64,000 nt of DNA from an uncultured Eubacteriales bacterium. Lineage in GTDB: Bacteria > Bacillota > Clostridia > Oscillospirales > CAG-272. Below are positions 41,739-50,334 of this stretch, piece after piece. Location of the stretch: the NCBI GenBank assembly GCA_934446365.1, contig CAKSDZ010000003.1:196948-260947 (forward strand). Direction: 5' to 3'. Both the position numbers and the translations under genes were made by a program. Under the pieces are notes generated by a model. That model made no database searches, was not told the DNA's origin, and was given only the letters and a program-made list of their open reading frames with translations. Numbering within the stretch: position 1 is the stretch's first letter; every line of letters begins with the position of its first letter.

Positions 41739-42827
41739 ATGGCAGAAAAAGTATTGTTTGCGCCGATGGCGTTCGCAAGGTATGAGGCGTCACAGACGCT
41801 TCCGGAGAAGTTTGCGAGGCTTCTCGAAAAATCCGGCCTTGCGGAAAAAGTGAAGGGCAAGACCGTCGCGGTGAAAATGCACGTCGGAGCGGGCGTTACC
41901 TATTCGACGATTCCGCCGGTATTCGTCATGAAGCTTGTGGATTTCCTCCACAAGAACGGGGCGGAATGCTTCATCACCGACCACTATGTCTACCGCCGCC
42001 ATCCCGAACGCCGCGGCTATACGGAATCGACGCTCGGATGTCCCGTGCTCGACGACTGCGGCTATTTCGGCAAATATTATTATACAAAGGAAGTCGATTT
42101 CAAGAAATTCAAGCATGTCGATATCGCGGGGCTCATACACGATGCGGATTTTCTCATCGATTTTTCCCATGTCAAGGGACACGGCGCCTGCGGCTTCGGC
42201 GGCGCATGTAAGAATATCGCGATGGGCTGTGTCACGGACCGAACAAGACATGAAATCCACGCCTTGGAGGGCGGCCTTGTTTGGGATAAGGAGAAATGCG
42301 TACACTGCAAAAAGTGCATCGAGGCCTGTAACCATTATGCCAACAGCTTCACCGACTGCGGACATTACAAGGTCAATTATCACAACTGCACGATGTGCCA
42401 GCACTGCGCCAAGGTATGTCCGACCGGCGCCATCACGCTCGACAGCCACGACTACACCGACTTTCAGGAGGGAATGGCGATCTGCACAAAAACGGTGCTC
42501 GACACCTTCGAGCCGGGAAATACATATTTTATCAACGTGCTGACGCAAATCACGGCGCTGTGCGACTGCTGGGGTATGACGACGCCGTCGCTTGTGCCGG
42601 ATATCGGCATTATGGCCGGCGAGGACATTGTGGCGGTGGAGCGCGCTTCGATTGACGCCATCAAAATCGAGGACCTCATTCCGGCCGGGATTCCCGCGGG
42701 GATGCAGCTCTCGGGACATGGCCACCTGTTTGAGCAGCTTCACGGCAAAAATCCCTTTGTTCAGCTCCAAAAGCTCGAGAAGTACGGTCTTGGTACGGAA
42801 GAGTATGAATTGCAGCTTGTAAAATAA
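41739..42827 (+). CDS. DUF362 protein with two 4Fe-4S clusters
   Basis: A 362-residue cytoplasmic protein. The DUF362 domain (residues about 1-180) shows VAVKMHVGAGVTYSTIPPVF and DFSHVKGHGACGFGGACKNI. Two ferredoxin motifs follow: CVHCKKCIEACN and CTMCQHCAKVCP (about residues 188-230). DUF362 proteins occur in anaerobes and are presumed electron-transfer proteins; the partner is unknown. RBS: AAAGGAGAA. Confidence 0.93.
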   Translation: MAEKVLFAPMAFARYEASQTLPEKFARLLEKSGLAEKVKGKTVAVKMHVGAGVTYSTIPPVFVMKLVDFLHKNGAECFITDHYVYRRHPERRGYTESTLGCPVLDDCGYFGKYYYTKEVDFKKFKHVDIAGLIHDADFLIDFSHVKGHGACGFGGACKNIAMGCVTDRTRHEIHALEGGLVWDKEKCVHCKKCIEACNHYANSFTDCGHYKVNYHNCTMCQHCAKVCPTGAITLDSHDYTDFQEGMAICTKTVLDTFEPGNTYFINVLTQITALCDCWGMTTPSLVPDIGIMAGEDIVAVERASIDAIKIEDLIPAGIPAGMQLSGHGHLFEQLHGKNPFVQLQKLEKYGLGTEEYELQLVK

Positions 42828-42834
42828 TTCGTTT

Positions 42835-42859
42835 CGGCAGCCGTAAGGCTGCCGATTTT
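42835..42859 (+). terminator. terminator after DUF362 gene
   Basis: CGGCAGCC / GGCTGCCG around GTAA, then ATTTTC. Confidence 0.75.
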
Positions 42860-42953
42860 CATAATTTATTTAAAATATCACATTTAAATTTAATAAAAAC
42901 AAAAAATATGAGATAAAATTTTATGTTTTTAAAATTTTTCTGCCGATATTTTG

Positions 42954-42982
42954 TTGACAAATTTTCATGACGCTGATATACT
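42954..42982 (+). promoter_or_regulatory. promoter of split glutamate synthase operon
   Basis: TTGACA (42954-42959), 17 bp, TATACT (42977-42982), in a very AT-rich stretch. Confidence 0.88.
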
Positions 42983-43033
42983 AAACTACATTATTGATGT
43001 TTTTTTCGGAAATCAGAAAGGACGGTTCCGGCC

Positions 43034-44128
43034 ATGCAAAAAGAGGGAGAAATCCGGATTCCATCCGGCTGCGCGATATCGGGGATTTTTTCGAGAACGG
43101 GCGAAAAAATATCGGGGACGGAAATCATCCGTTCCATTTCCGTCATGCACGACCGCTCCAACGGGCTTGGCGGCGGCTTTGCCGGCTATGGAATCTATCC
43201 GCAGTATAAGGATTTGTACGCGTTTCACGTGTTTTATAACGGTACGGCGGCGAAGTCCGCATGTGAAGAGGAGCTTGAGCGCACCTTCGATATCGTCAAT
43301 CTGTCCAAGATACCGGTGAGAAGTCATCCGAACATCACGGATTCTCCGCTTATCTGGCGGTATTTCGTTACCCCCTTGAAGACGAAGCTCGACGCGAGCG
43401 GCCTCGATGAAAAGGAATATGTCGCGCGGTTTGTCATCCGCGTCAACAACGAGGTGAGCGGCGCGCATATCTTTTCGAGCGGAAAGAACATGGGAGTGTT
43501 CAAGGCGGTCGGCTTTCCGGAGGACGTCGGTGCGTTTTACCGGCTCGACGAATATGAGGGATATTCTTGGACGGCGCACGGCCGGTATCCCACGAATACG
43601 CCCGGCTGGTGGGGCGGCGCGCATCCGTTCGCGCTGCTGGATTATTCCGTCGTCCACAACGGCGAGATATCCTCCTATGACGCGAACCGCCGTTATATCG
43701 AGATGTTCGGCTACAAATGCAATCTTCTGACCGACACGGAGGTCATCACCTATATCATCGATTATCTGAACCGCAGGCAGGGGCTTTCTCTCGAAGAAGC
43801 GGCGAGCGTCATCGCGGCATCCTTTTGGGAGACCATCGAGCGGCGCGACGAGCAGACACGAAAAAAGCTGACGTATCTGCGCAGTCTCTATGCGCCGCTT
43901 CTCATCAACGGACCGTTTTCGATTCTGCTCGGTTTTGAGGGCGGAATCATGGCGCTGAACGACCGATTGAAGCTGCGTTCCATGGTGGTGGCGGAAAAGG
44001 GCGACCGCTTTTATGTCGCAAGCGAGGAATGCGCGATTCGGATTTTGGAGCCGGCACCCGACAGAATCTATGCCCCCCGCGGGGGTGAGCCCGTAATCGT
44101 CACATTGCGGGAGGACGCGCGGGTATGA
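43034..44128 (+). CDS. glutamate synthase, glutamine amidotransferase subunit
   Basis: A 364-residue class II glutamine amidotransferase corresponding to the N-terminal part of GltB. The nucleophile is Cys13 in SGCAISGIFSRTG, so a 12-residue propeptide would be removed. Other blocks: GRYPTNTPGWWGGAHPFALL and VHNGEISSYDANRRYIEMFG. It releases ammonia from glutamine for the synthase subunit encoded next. RBS: AAAGGAC about 10 bases upstream. First of three genes encoding a split enzyme. Confidence 0.92.
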   Translation: MQKEGEIRIPSGCAISGIFSRTGEKISGTEIIRSISVMHDRSNGLGGGFAGYGIYPQYKDLYAFHVFYNGTAAKSACEEELERTFDIVNLSKIPVRSHPNITDSPLIWRYFVTPLKTKLDASGLDEKEYVARFVIRVNNEVSGAHIFSSGKNMGVFKAVGFPEDVGAFYRLDEYEGYSWTAHGRYPTNTPGWWGGAHPFALLDYSVVHNGEISSYDANRRYIEMFGYKCNLLTDTEVITYIIDYLNRRQGLSLEEAASVIAASFWETIERRDEQTRKKLTYLRSLYAPLLINGPFSILLGFEGGIMALNDRLKLRSMVVAEKGDRFYVASEECAIRILEPAPDRIYAPRGGEPVIVTLREDARV

Positions 44129-44149
44129 CGCCGCGCCGGAAGGGAGTAC

Positions 44150-45652
44150 ATGATGTCGATTGATTTTCTTTATCCCGAATATGAGGTAATCCGCAATGAA
44201 CGGAAATGCACGGTCTGCCGGCTTTGTGTGTCGCAGTGCTCAAACGGTGTGCACCGCTGTGAAAACGGCGTCATGCTGTCCGACGATGCCCGCTGTGTGG
44301 CATGTCACCGCTGCGTTTCCTACTGTCCCACAGGAGCCTTGAAGATTATAAAAAGCGGACATGTATTCCGGGAAAACGCGAACTGGAAGCCGGAGACGGT
44401 CACCGACGTGTACCGTCAGGCGGGGAGCGGCGGCGTGCTCCTGTCGTCCATGGGGGCGCCGGGCGGGATTCCGGTCTATTGGGACAGAATCCTGATCGGT
44501 GCGTCGCAGGTGACCAATCCCTCCATCGACCCGCTGCGGGAGCCGATGGAAACGCGGACATTCCTCGGCGCAAAGCCCGCGGGCATCGAGCGGGATTCCG
44601 GCGGAAGGCTTGTCGATAATCTGCCGCCCCAGCTCGATTTGGATTTGCCGATTCTGTTTTCCGCCATGTCGTACGGCTCGATCAGCTATAACGCACATGA
44701 GAGCCTCGCCCGCGCGGCGGAGGCGCTCGGCATTTATTACAATACCGGCGAGGGCGGACTGCACGAGGATTTCTACCGCTACGGAAAAAATACGATCGTT
44801 CAGGTGGCTTCGGGACGGTTCGGCGTACATAAGTCTTATCTCGACGCGGCAGCCGCAATCGAAATCAAAATCGGGCAGGGCGCGAAGCCCGGCATCGGCG
44901 GTCATCTGCCCGGCGCAAAAATCACAGCGGACGTTTCGCGCACGCGCATGATTCCGGAGGGTACGGACGCGATCTCTCCGGCACCGCACCATGATATTTA
45001 TTCGATTGAGGATTTGCGCCAGCTGGTATATTCGCTCAAAGAGGCGACGGAATATAAAAAGCCTGTCATCGTCAAGGTGGCGGCCGTTCACAATATCGCG
45101 GCGATTGCGAGCGGCATCGCGCGCAGCGGTGCGGACATCATCGCCATCGACGGATATCGCGGCGGAACGGGCGCCGCGCCCGCGCAGATCCGCGACAATG
45201 TGGGAATCCCGATTGAGCTTGCGCTTGCAAGCGTGGACACAAGGCTGCGCGAGGAGGGAATCCGCTCGCGGGTGTCCGTTATCGCGGGAGGAAGCATTCG
45301 TTCGAGCGCGGACGTCATCAAGGCGGTGGCGCTCGGCGCCGACGCGGTATATATCGGGACGGCGGCGCTGCTTGCGCTCGGCTGTCATCTCTGCGCGAGC
45401 TGTCACAGTGGAAAATGCAACTGGGGGATTGCGACGCAGCGCCCGGAGCTTGTCGCAAGGCTTGACCCCGACGAGGGCTGCCGCAGACTTGTGAATCTCG
45501 TCACCGCATGGAAGCATGAAATCAAGGAAATGATGGGCGGCATGGGCATCAATTCGATTGAGGCGCTTCGCGGCAACCGTCTGATGCTTCGCGGCGTCGG
45601 ACTTTGTGACCGCGAGCTTGCGATTCTCGGCATCAAGCATGCGGGCGAATGA
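44150..45652 (+). CDS. glutamate synthase, FMN/Fe-S catalytic subunit
   Basis: A 500-residue protein. Residues 15-70 hold two ferredoxin motifs (CTVCRLCVSQC; CVACHRCVSYCP). The rest is the central FMN-binding glutamate synthase domain: SAMSYGSISYNAHESLARAA, YYNTGEGGLHEDF, KPGIGGHLPGAKIT, ISPAPHHDIYSIEDL and IDGYRGGTGAAPAQIRDNVG, with a 3Fe-4S Cys set in CHLCASCHSGKCNWG. It reductively aminates 2-oxoglutarate, here with ferredoxin-type clusters as the electron entry. Confidence 0.95.
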   Translation: MMSIDFLYPEYEVIRNERKCTVCRLCVSQCSNGVHRCENGVMLSDDARCVACHRCVSYCPTGALKIIKSGHVFRENANWKPETVTDVYRQAGSGGVLLSSMGAPGGIPVYWDRILIGASQVTNPSIDPLREPMETRTFLGAKPAGIERDSGGRLVDNLPPQLDLDLPILFSAMSYGSISYNAHESLARAAEALGIYYNTGEGGLHEDFYRYGKNTIVQVASGRFGVHKSYLDAAAAIEIKIGQGAKPGIGGHLPGAKITADVSRTRMIPEGTDAISPAPHHDIYSIEDLRQLVYSLKEATEYKKPVIVKVAAVHNIAAIASGIARSGADIIAIDGYRGGTGAAPAQIRDNVGIPIELALASVDTRLREEGIRSRVSVIAGGSIRSSADVIKAVALGADAVYIGTAALLALGCHLCASCHSGKCNWGIATQRPELVARLDPDEGCRRLVNLVTAWKHEIKEMMGGMGINSIEALRGNRLMLRGVGLCDRELAILGIKHAGE

Positions 45653-45684
45653 TATCATACCGATAAGATGAAAGGAGCAATATT

Positions 45685-46407
45685 ATGAGAATCATTGCCG
45701 GTCAAACGGGTTATCGGACGCTGTGCGAGAGGATACGCAGCTCTCCCGACCGGGAAATCGTTATCGACGAATGTCTTGGACAGCGGTATATCGGGTGCGG
45801 TCTTTCCGGAAAAAGCATCGTGATAAACGGAACACCGGGCAATGCGCTCGGCGCTTATATGAACGGCTGCACCGTCACGGTGATGGGAAACGCGCAGGAC
45901 GCGGTCGGCGACACGATGGACGACGGTTCTATTATCATTCACGGCTCGGTGGGGGATGCCGTCGGCTATTCCATGCGCGGCGGCATGATTCTTGTGGAGC
46001 GAGACGCCGGTTATCGGGCGGGCATCCACATGAAATCGTACCGGGAAAAGCAGCCGCTGCTCGTTATCGGCGGGCGTCCCGGCAGCTTTCTCGGCGAATA
46101 TCAGGCGGGCGGCGTGATTGTCGTACTTCAAAGGTTCGGCGGTGCGGAGAATTTTGTCTGCAATTTTTGCGGAAACGGCATGCACGGCGGGAAAATCTTC
46201 GTGCGCAGCGATACGAGACCGGTGGGACCGCCCCCGAACATTTCCGTGACGGAAGCGACGGCGGCGGATAAGGCGGAGCTTTCCGCATATGTGGAGCCAT
46301 ACTGCAAGGCATTCGGTGCGGATAGGGAAGAAATCCTCTCCCATAGATTCTATGTGATGACGCCGGACAGCAAAAATCCGTACAGACAGCTGTATACCCA
46401 TAAATAG
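45685..46407 (+). CDS. glutamate synthase, GXGXG structural subunit
   Basis: A 240-residue beta-helix protein equal to the C-terminal GXGXG domain of GltB. The repeats are visible: GCGLSGKSIVINGTPGNALG, MNGCTVTVMGNAQDAVGDTM, DDGSIIIHGSVGDAVGYSM and MRGGMILVERDAGYRAG. Third gene of the split glutamate synthase, as in archaeal-type enzymes. A strong terminator follows. Confidence 0.93.
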   Translation: MRIIAGQTGYRTLCERIRSSPDREIVIDECLGQRYIGCGLSGKSIVINGTPGNALGAYMNGCTVTVMGNAQDAVGDTMDDGSIIIHGSVGDAVGYSMRGGMILVERDAGYRAGIHMKSYREKQPLLVIGGRPGSFLGEYQAGGVIVVLQRFGGAENFVCNFCGNGMHGGKIFVRSDTRPVGPPPNISVTEATAADKAELSAYVEPYCKAFGADREEILSHRFYVMTPDSKNPYRQLYTHK

Positions 46408-46410
46408 CAC

Positions 46411-46451
46411 CAAAAAACAGCTTTGTTTCAAGCAAACAAAGCTGTTTTTAT
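46411..46451. terminator. bidirectional terminator after glutamate synthase operon
   Basis: AAAAACAGCTTTGTTT / AAACAAAGCTGTTTTTA around a short loop. Confidence 0.88.
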
Positions 46452-46479
46452 TGACTTTTTCTCCGAATGATATTACAAT
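46451..46479 (+). promoter_or_regulatory. promoter of GNAT gene at 46526
   Basis: TTGACT (46451-46456), 17 bp, TACAAT (46474-46479), just after the terminator. Confidence 0.75.
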
Positions 46480-46525
46480 AAATATGAAATAAAATTCATG
46501 GAAGCTTCGGCAAAAGGAGAAGAGC

Positions 46526-46942
46526 ATGGTGAATGTTTCCGTCCGGCGTGCGGCCGTCTCGGATACCGATGCGCTTTTGTGCTATGATTTCCACATCGGG
46601 CGGGAAACGCTCATGAAGCAAATCGAGGACGGCTTTGTTTTTGCGGTGCTGTCGTGCGAACGGACCGTCGGTATCCTGCGCTATGGTCTGCTTTGGCAGG
46701 CGCATCCGTTTTTGGAACTGCTGTTTCTGGATGCCGCGTGCCGCGGGCATGGCTTCGGAAAAGCCTGTATGCGATTTTGGGAGAACCTCATGCGAGAGGC
46801 GGGATACCGGTATGTGCTGACCTCGACGCAGGAGGACGAAACCGCAAAATTTTTCTATGAAAAGCTGGGATATGAGCAGTGCGGCTCCTTTTTTCCGCCG
46901 GAGCAGGAAGCGGCGGAGCTTATCTACCGTAAAAAGCTTTGA
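46526..46942 (+). CDS. GNAT family N-acetyltransferase
   Basis: A 138-residue acetyltransferase. LFLDAACRGHGFGKACMRFW is motif A with the CoA-binding RGHGFG; the C-terminal ETAKFFYEKLGYEQCGSF is motif B. Substrate unknown. RBS: AAAGGAG. A start at 46526 gives a family-standard length. Its promoter lies 47 bp upstream. Confidence 0.9.
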   Translation: MVNVSVRRAAVSDTDALLCYDFHIGRETLMKQIEDGFVFAVLSCERTVGILRYGLLWQAHPFLELLFLDAACRGHGFGKACMRFWENLMREAGYRYVLTSTQEDETAKFFYEKLGYEQCGSFFPPEQEAAELIYRKKL

Positions 46943-46985
46943 CGCGTTTTTCCGTGAATCCACAATTTAAAGAAAGGAATTTCAT

Positions 46986-48827
46986 ATGTATTGTTACAGA
47001 AAAGTCAAAGAGGATCTTTATTGGGTCGGCGGCAACGACCGCAGGCTTTCTTTATTCGAGGGCGTCTATTCCGTTCCGGACGGCGTTTCCTACAATTCGT
47101 ATCTTCTGCTCGATGAAAAGACCGTGCTGTTCGACACAGTCGATCATGCGGTGGAAAAGGTGTTTTTCGAGAATATCGAGCAGCTTCTCGCCGGACGCCC
47201 GCTCGATTATCTCGTGGTTCACCATATGGAGCCGGATCACTCCGCGTCGCTGCGGGAGCTTGTGATGCGGTATCCGGATGTGAAAATCCTCTGCAACACA
47301 AAAATTGCGGCGATGATAAAGCAATTTTTCGATTTCGACATCGATTCCCGCGCGCAGCTTGTCGCAGAGGGAGACACGTTCTCCTCGGGACGGCACAGTT
47401 TCACGTTCGTCATGGCGCCGATGGTGCATTGGCCGGAGGTCATGGTGAGCTACGACGCGACGGATAAGATTCTGTTTTCCGCGGACGCTTTCGGCGCTTT
47501 CGGCGCCCTGAACGGCGCTCTGTTTGCCGACGAGGTGGACTTCATGCGCGATTATATGGACGAGGCGAGACGGTATTACACCAACATCGTCGGCAAGTAC
47601 GGCACACAGGTGCAGGCGCTTCTGAAAAAGGCGTCCGGTCTTGACATCGAAATGATCTGCCCGCTGCATGGCTTTGTTTGGCGGAAGAATCTCGGAGATT
47701 TCATCGAAAAATACAGAAAATGGAGCTTATATGAGCCGGAGGAGACGGGCGTTATGATCGCCTACGCTTCGGTGTACGGCAATACCGCGAATGCGGCGGA
47801 CATCCTCGCCTGCCGTCTGCGCGAGCTTGGCATCAAAACCGTCATGTACGACGTTTCCGTGACGCCGGCGTCGGATATCATTGCGGCGGCGTTCAAGTGG
47901 AGCCATCTCGTGTTCGCCTCGACGACCTACAATGCGGGCATTTTTGTGACGATGGAGGCATTGATAAATGACCTTGTGGCGCACAACATTCAAAACCGCA
48001 CGGTCGGCATTATCGAAAACGGGACATGGGCGGCGACGAGCGGAGGTCTTATCCGCACGGCGCTTGAAAAATGCAAAAATATGACGTTTGTCGGAGATAA
48101 GGTGAGCATAAAATCCTCCGTCAAGTCGGAAACGCTGGAAAGTATTTTCGCACTTGCGGACGGGATTGCCGCCACGATGCCGAAGCATGCGGCTCCGGTG
48201 CGTCCCACGGCGGGGAACGTCGACGCTTCCGCGCTGTTCCGTCTTTCCTACGGGCTCTTTGTCCTGACTGCAAAGGAGGGGGACCGCGACAACGGCTGCA
48301 TCATCAATACCGTGATGCAGGTGACCGATTCGCCGAAGCGGATTTCCATTGCGGTCAACAAGGCAAATCTGACACACGATATGATAAAGAGCACCGGTGT
48401 GTTCAATCTGTCCGTGCTGACGACGGAAGCACCGCTTGGCGTATTCGAGCAGTTCGGCTTTACGAGCGGCAGAAATACCGATAAATTCGCCGGCTATGAG
48501 ACGGAGAGCCGCACGGCGAACGGCGTGCGCTTTGTCGGCGGATATGCAAATGCCGTGATTTCGGGGCACGTCGTCGAAAAAATCGACTGCGGCACGCATA
48601 CGCTTTTCATTGCCGACGTGACCGAGGCGGCCGTTCTTTCGGACGCCGCGAGCATGACCTATCAGTATTACTTCGACCATGTCAAGCCGAAGCCGCAGCC
48701 CGTGCCGGAGAAGAAAAAGGGCTTTGTCTGCAAGATATGCGGTTATGTGTATGAGGGAGATGAGCTTCCCGCGGATTTTGTGTGCCCGCTTTGCAAGCAT
48801 GGCGCGGAGGATTTTGAGAGACTGTGA
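46986..48827 (+). CDS. flavodiiron protein fused to flavin reductase and rubredoxin
   Basis: A 613-residue multidomain protein for O2 or NO detoxification. Residues 1-245: metallo-beta-lactamase fold with the diiron ligands (HHMEPDHSASL, later CPLHGFVW). Residues about 255-395: flavodoxin (AYASVYGNTANAADILACRL). Residues about 405-560: flavin-reductase domain (FVLTAKEGDRDNGCIINTVM). Residues about 565-613: rubredoxin (CKICGYVYEG...CPLCKHG). The chain can move electrons from NAD(P)H-reduced flavin via rubredoxin to the diiron site. Confidence 0.95.
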   Translation: MYCYRKVKEDLYWVGGNDRRLSLFEGVYSVPDGVSYNSYLLLDEKTVLFDTVDHAVEKVFFENIEQLLAGRPLDYLVVHHMEPDHSASLRELVMRYPDVKILCNTKIAAMIKQFFDFDIDSRAQLVAEGDTFSSGRHSFTFVMAPMVHWPEVMVSYDATDKILFSADAFGAFGALNGALFADEVDFMRDYMDEARRYYTNIVGKYGTQVQALLKKASGLDIEMICPLHGFVWRKNLGDFIEKYRKWSLYEPEETGVMIAYASVYGNTANAADILACRLRELGIKTVMYDVSVTPASDIIAAAFKWSHLVFASTTYNAGIFVTMEALINDLVAHNIQNRTVGIIENGTWAATSGGLIRTALEKCKNMTFVGDKVSIKSSVKSETLESIFALADGIAATMPKHAAPVRPTAGNVDASALFRLSYGLFVLTAKEGDRDNGCIINTVMQVTDSPKRISIAVNKANLTHDMIKSTGVFNLSVLTTEAPLGVFEQFGFTSGRNTDKFAGYETESRTANGVRFVGGYANAVISGHVVEKIDCGTHTLFIADVTEAAVLSDAASMTYQYYFDHVKPKPQPVPEKKKGFVCKICGYVYEGDELPADFVCPLCKHGAEDFERL

Positions 48828-48851
48828 AAATTCCCCAAAATTCTCTTTCTA

Positions 48852-48897
48852 TTGACAAAATTCTTTGTCATATGATAAACTGAAATTGTCATATGAT
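48852..48897 (+). promoter_or_regulatory. promoter with tandem palindromic operators
   Basis: TTGACA (48852-48857), 18 bp, TAAACT (48876-48881). TTGTCATATGAT occurs twice, at 48865-48876 and 48886-48897, 21 bp (two helix turns) apart, each holding the palindrome TCATATGA. One copy overlaps the -10 region and the other the start site, as for a repressor. Confidence 0.65.
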
Positions 48898-48928
48898 GTG
48901 AATGAAACTGACAAAAAGGAGATATGCA

Positions 48929-50323
48929 ATGGGACTGATCAAAGCCTTTACAGGCGCTGTCGGCGGCGTTACCGCCGATCAGTGGAGAGAATATTTTTAC
49001 TGCAATTCATTGGGAAAGGATACCCTTGTGGCAAAGGGACAGAAGCGCGTATCGGGGCGTTCGTCGAACCGCAAGGGCGATGAGAATATCATCTCAAACG
49101 GCTCGGTCATCGCTGTAAACGAGGGACAGTGCATGATTATCGTCGATCAGGGCAAGGTGACGGAGCTTTGTGCCGAGGCGGGAGAATTTCTCTATGACAC
49201 CTCGACGGAGCCGAGCATTTTCTACGGAGGCCTTGGAAAGGGAATCCTCGATTCCTTCAAGGCGATCGGTAAGCGTTTTACCTTCGGCGGAGATACCGCC
49301 AAGGATCAGCGCGTCTATTTCTTCAATACGAAAGAAATTATGGGGAATAAATACGGGACGCCGAATCCGGTTCCGTTCCGTGTGGTGGACCGCAACGTCG
49401 GGCTCGACGTGGACATCGCCATTCGCTGCCATGGCGAGTATTCCTATAAAATCACGAATCCTATCTTATTTTACACGAATGTCTGCGGGAACGTCGCGAG
49501 CGTATACGATCGTTCCGAGATCGACGGGCAGCTGAAAAGCGAGCTGATGACGGCGCTCCAGCCGGCGTTCGCCAAGATTTCCGACATGGGAATCCGTTAC
49601 AGCGCCTTGCCCGGCCATACGGCCGAGATGGCGGAGGCGCTCAATGATGTGCTTTCCGCGAAATGGTCGGAAATGCGCGGCATATCGATCTTTTCGATCG
49701 GTATCAGCTCGGTCACGGCATCCGAAGAGGATGAAAAGATGATCAAGGAGCTGCAACGCAACGCGGCCTACCGCAATCCGACGATGGCGGCGGCGACGCT
49801 TGTCGGCGCGCAGGCGCAGGCGATGCAGGATGCGGCGAAAAACACCGGCGGCGCCGGCGCCTTCATGGGCTTTGCCGGAATGAACATGGCAAATGCGGCG
49901 GGCGGCATGAACGCGCGCGACCTGTACGCGATGGGGGATAAGCAGGCACAGAGTGCGCCCGCTTCCGATCCGGACGCATGGAAGTGCGCCTGCGGGACTG
50001 TCAACAAGGGAAAATTCTGCTTGGAGTGCGGGAAGCCGAAGCCCGCTCCGACAGGCACATGGAAATGTGCCTGCGGCGCGGAGAATACCGGTAGGTTCTG
50101 TTCCCAGTGCGGCAAGGCGAAGCCTGCGGATACGGCAGGCTGGACCTGCTCCTGCGGCGCCGTCAACAAGGGCAAATTCTGTCCGGAATGCGGAAAACCG
50201 AAGCCGAAGGATGCGCCGCTGTATCGCTGCGACAAATGCGGCTGGGAGCCGAAGGACCCGACGCATCCGCCGAAATTCTGTCCGGAGTGCGGCGACGTCT
50301 TTGACGATAACGACATCAAGTAA
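48929..50323 (+). CDS. SPFH-domain protein with C-terminal zinc ribbons (YdjI-like)
   Basis: A 464-residue protein. Residues about 1-260 match the SPFH/virion-core-like family (GLIKAFTGAVGGVTADQWRE; EGQCMIIVDQGKVTELCAEA). After an Ala/Met/Gly-rich link come four CxC/CxxC zinc ribbons (e.g. WKCACGTVNKGKFCLECGKP; WTCSCGAVNKGKFCPECGKP) and a final CDKCGWEP...FCPECGD. Known relatives (YdjI) act at the membrane with phage-shock-type proteins; here the role is unknown. The start at 48929 follows AAGGAG. Confidence 0.85.
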   Translation: MGLIKAFTGAVGGVTADQWREYFYCNSLGKDTLVAKGQKRVSGRSSNRKGDENIISNGSVIAVNEGQCMIIVDQGKVTELCAEAGEFLYDTSTEPSIFYGGLGKGILDSFKAIGKRFTFGGDTAKDQRVYFFNTKEIMGNKYGTPNPVPFRVVDRNVGLDVDIAIRCHGEYSYKITNPILFYTNVCGNVASVYDRSEIDGQLKSELMTALQPAFAKISDMGIRYSALPGHTAEMAEALNDVLSAKWSEMRGISIFSIGISSVTASEEDEKMIKELQRNAAYRNPTMAAATLVGAQAQAMQDAAKNTGGAGAFMGFAGMNMANAAGGMNARDLYAMGDKQAQSAPASDPDAWKCACGTVNKGKFCLECGKPKPAPTGTWKCACGAENTGRFCSQCGKAKPADTAGWTCSCGAVNKGKFCPECGKPKPKDAPLYRCDKCGWEPKDPTHPPKFCPECGDVFDDNDIK

Positions 50324-50334
50324 AAGGAGACCAT

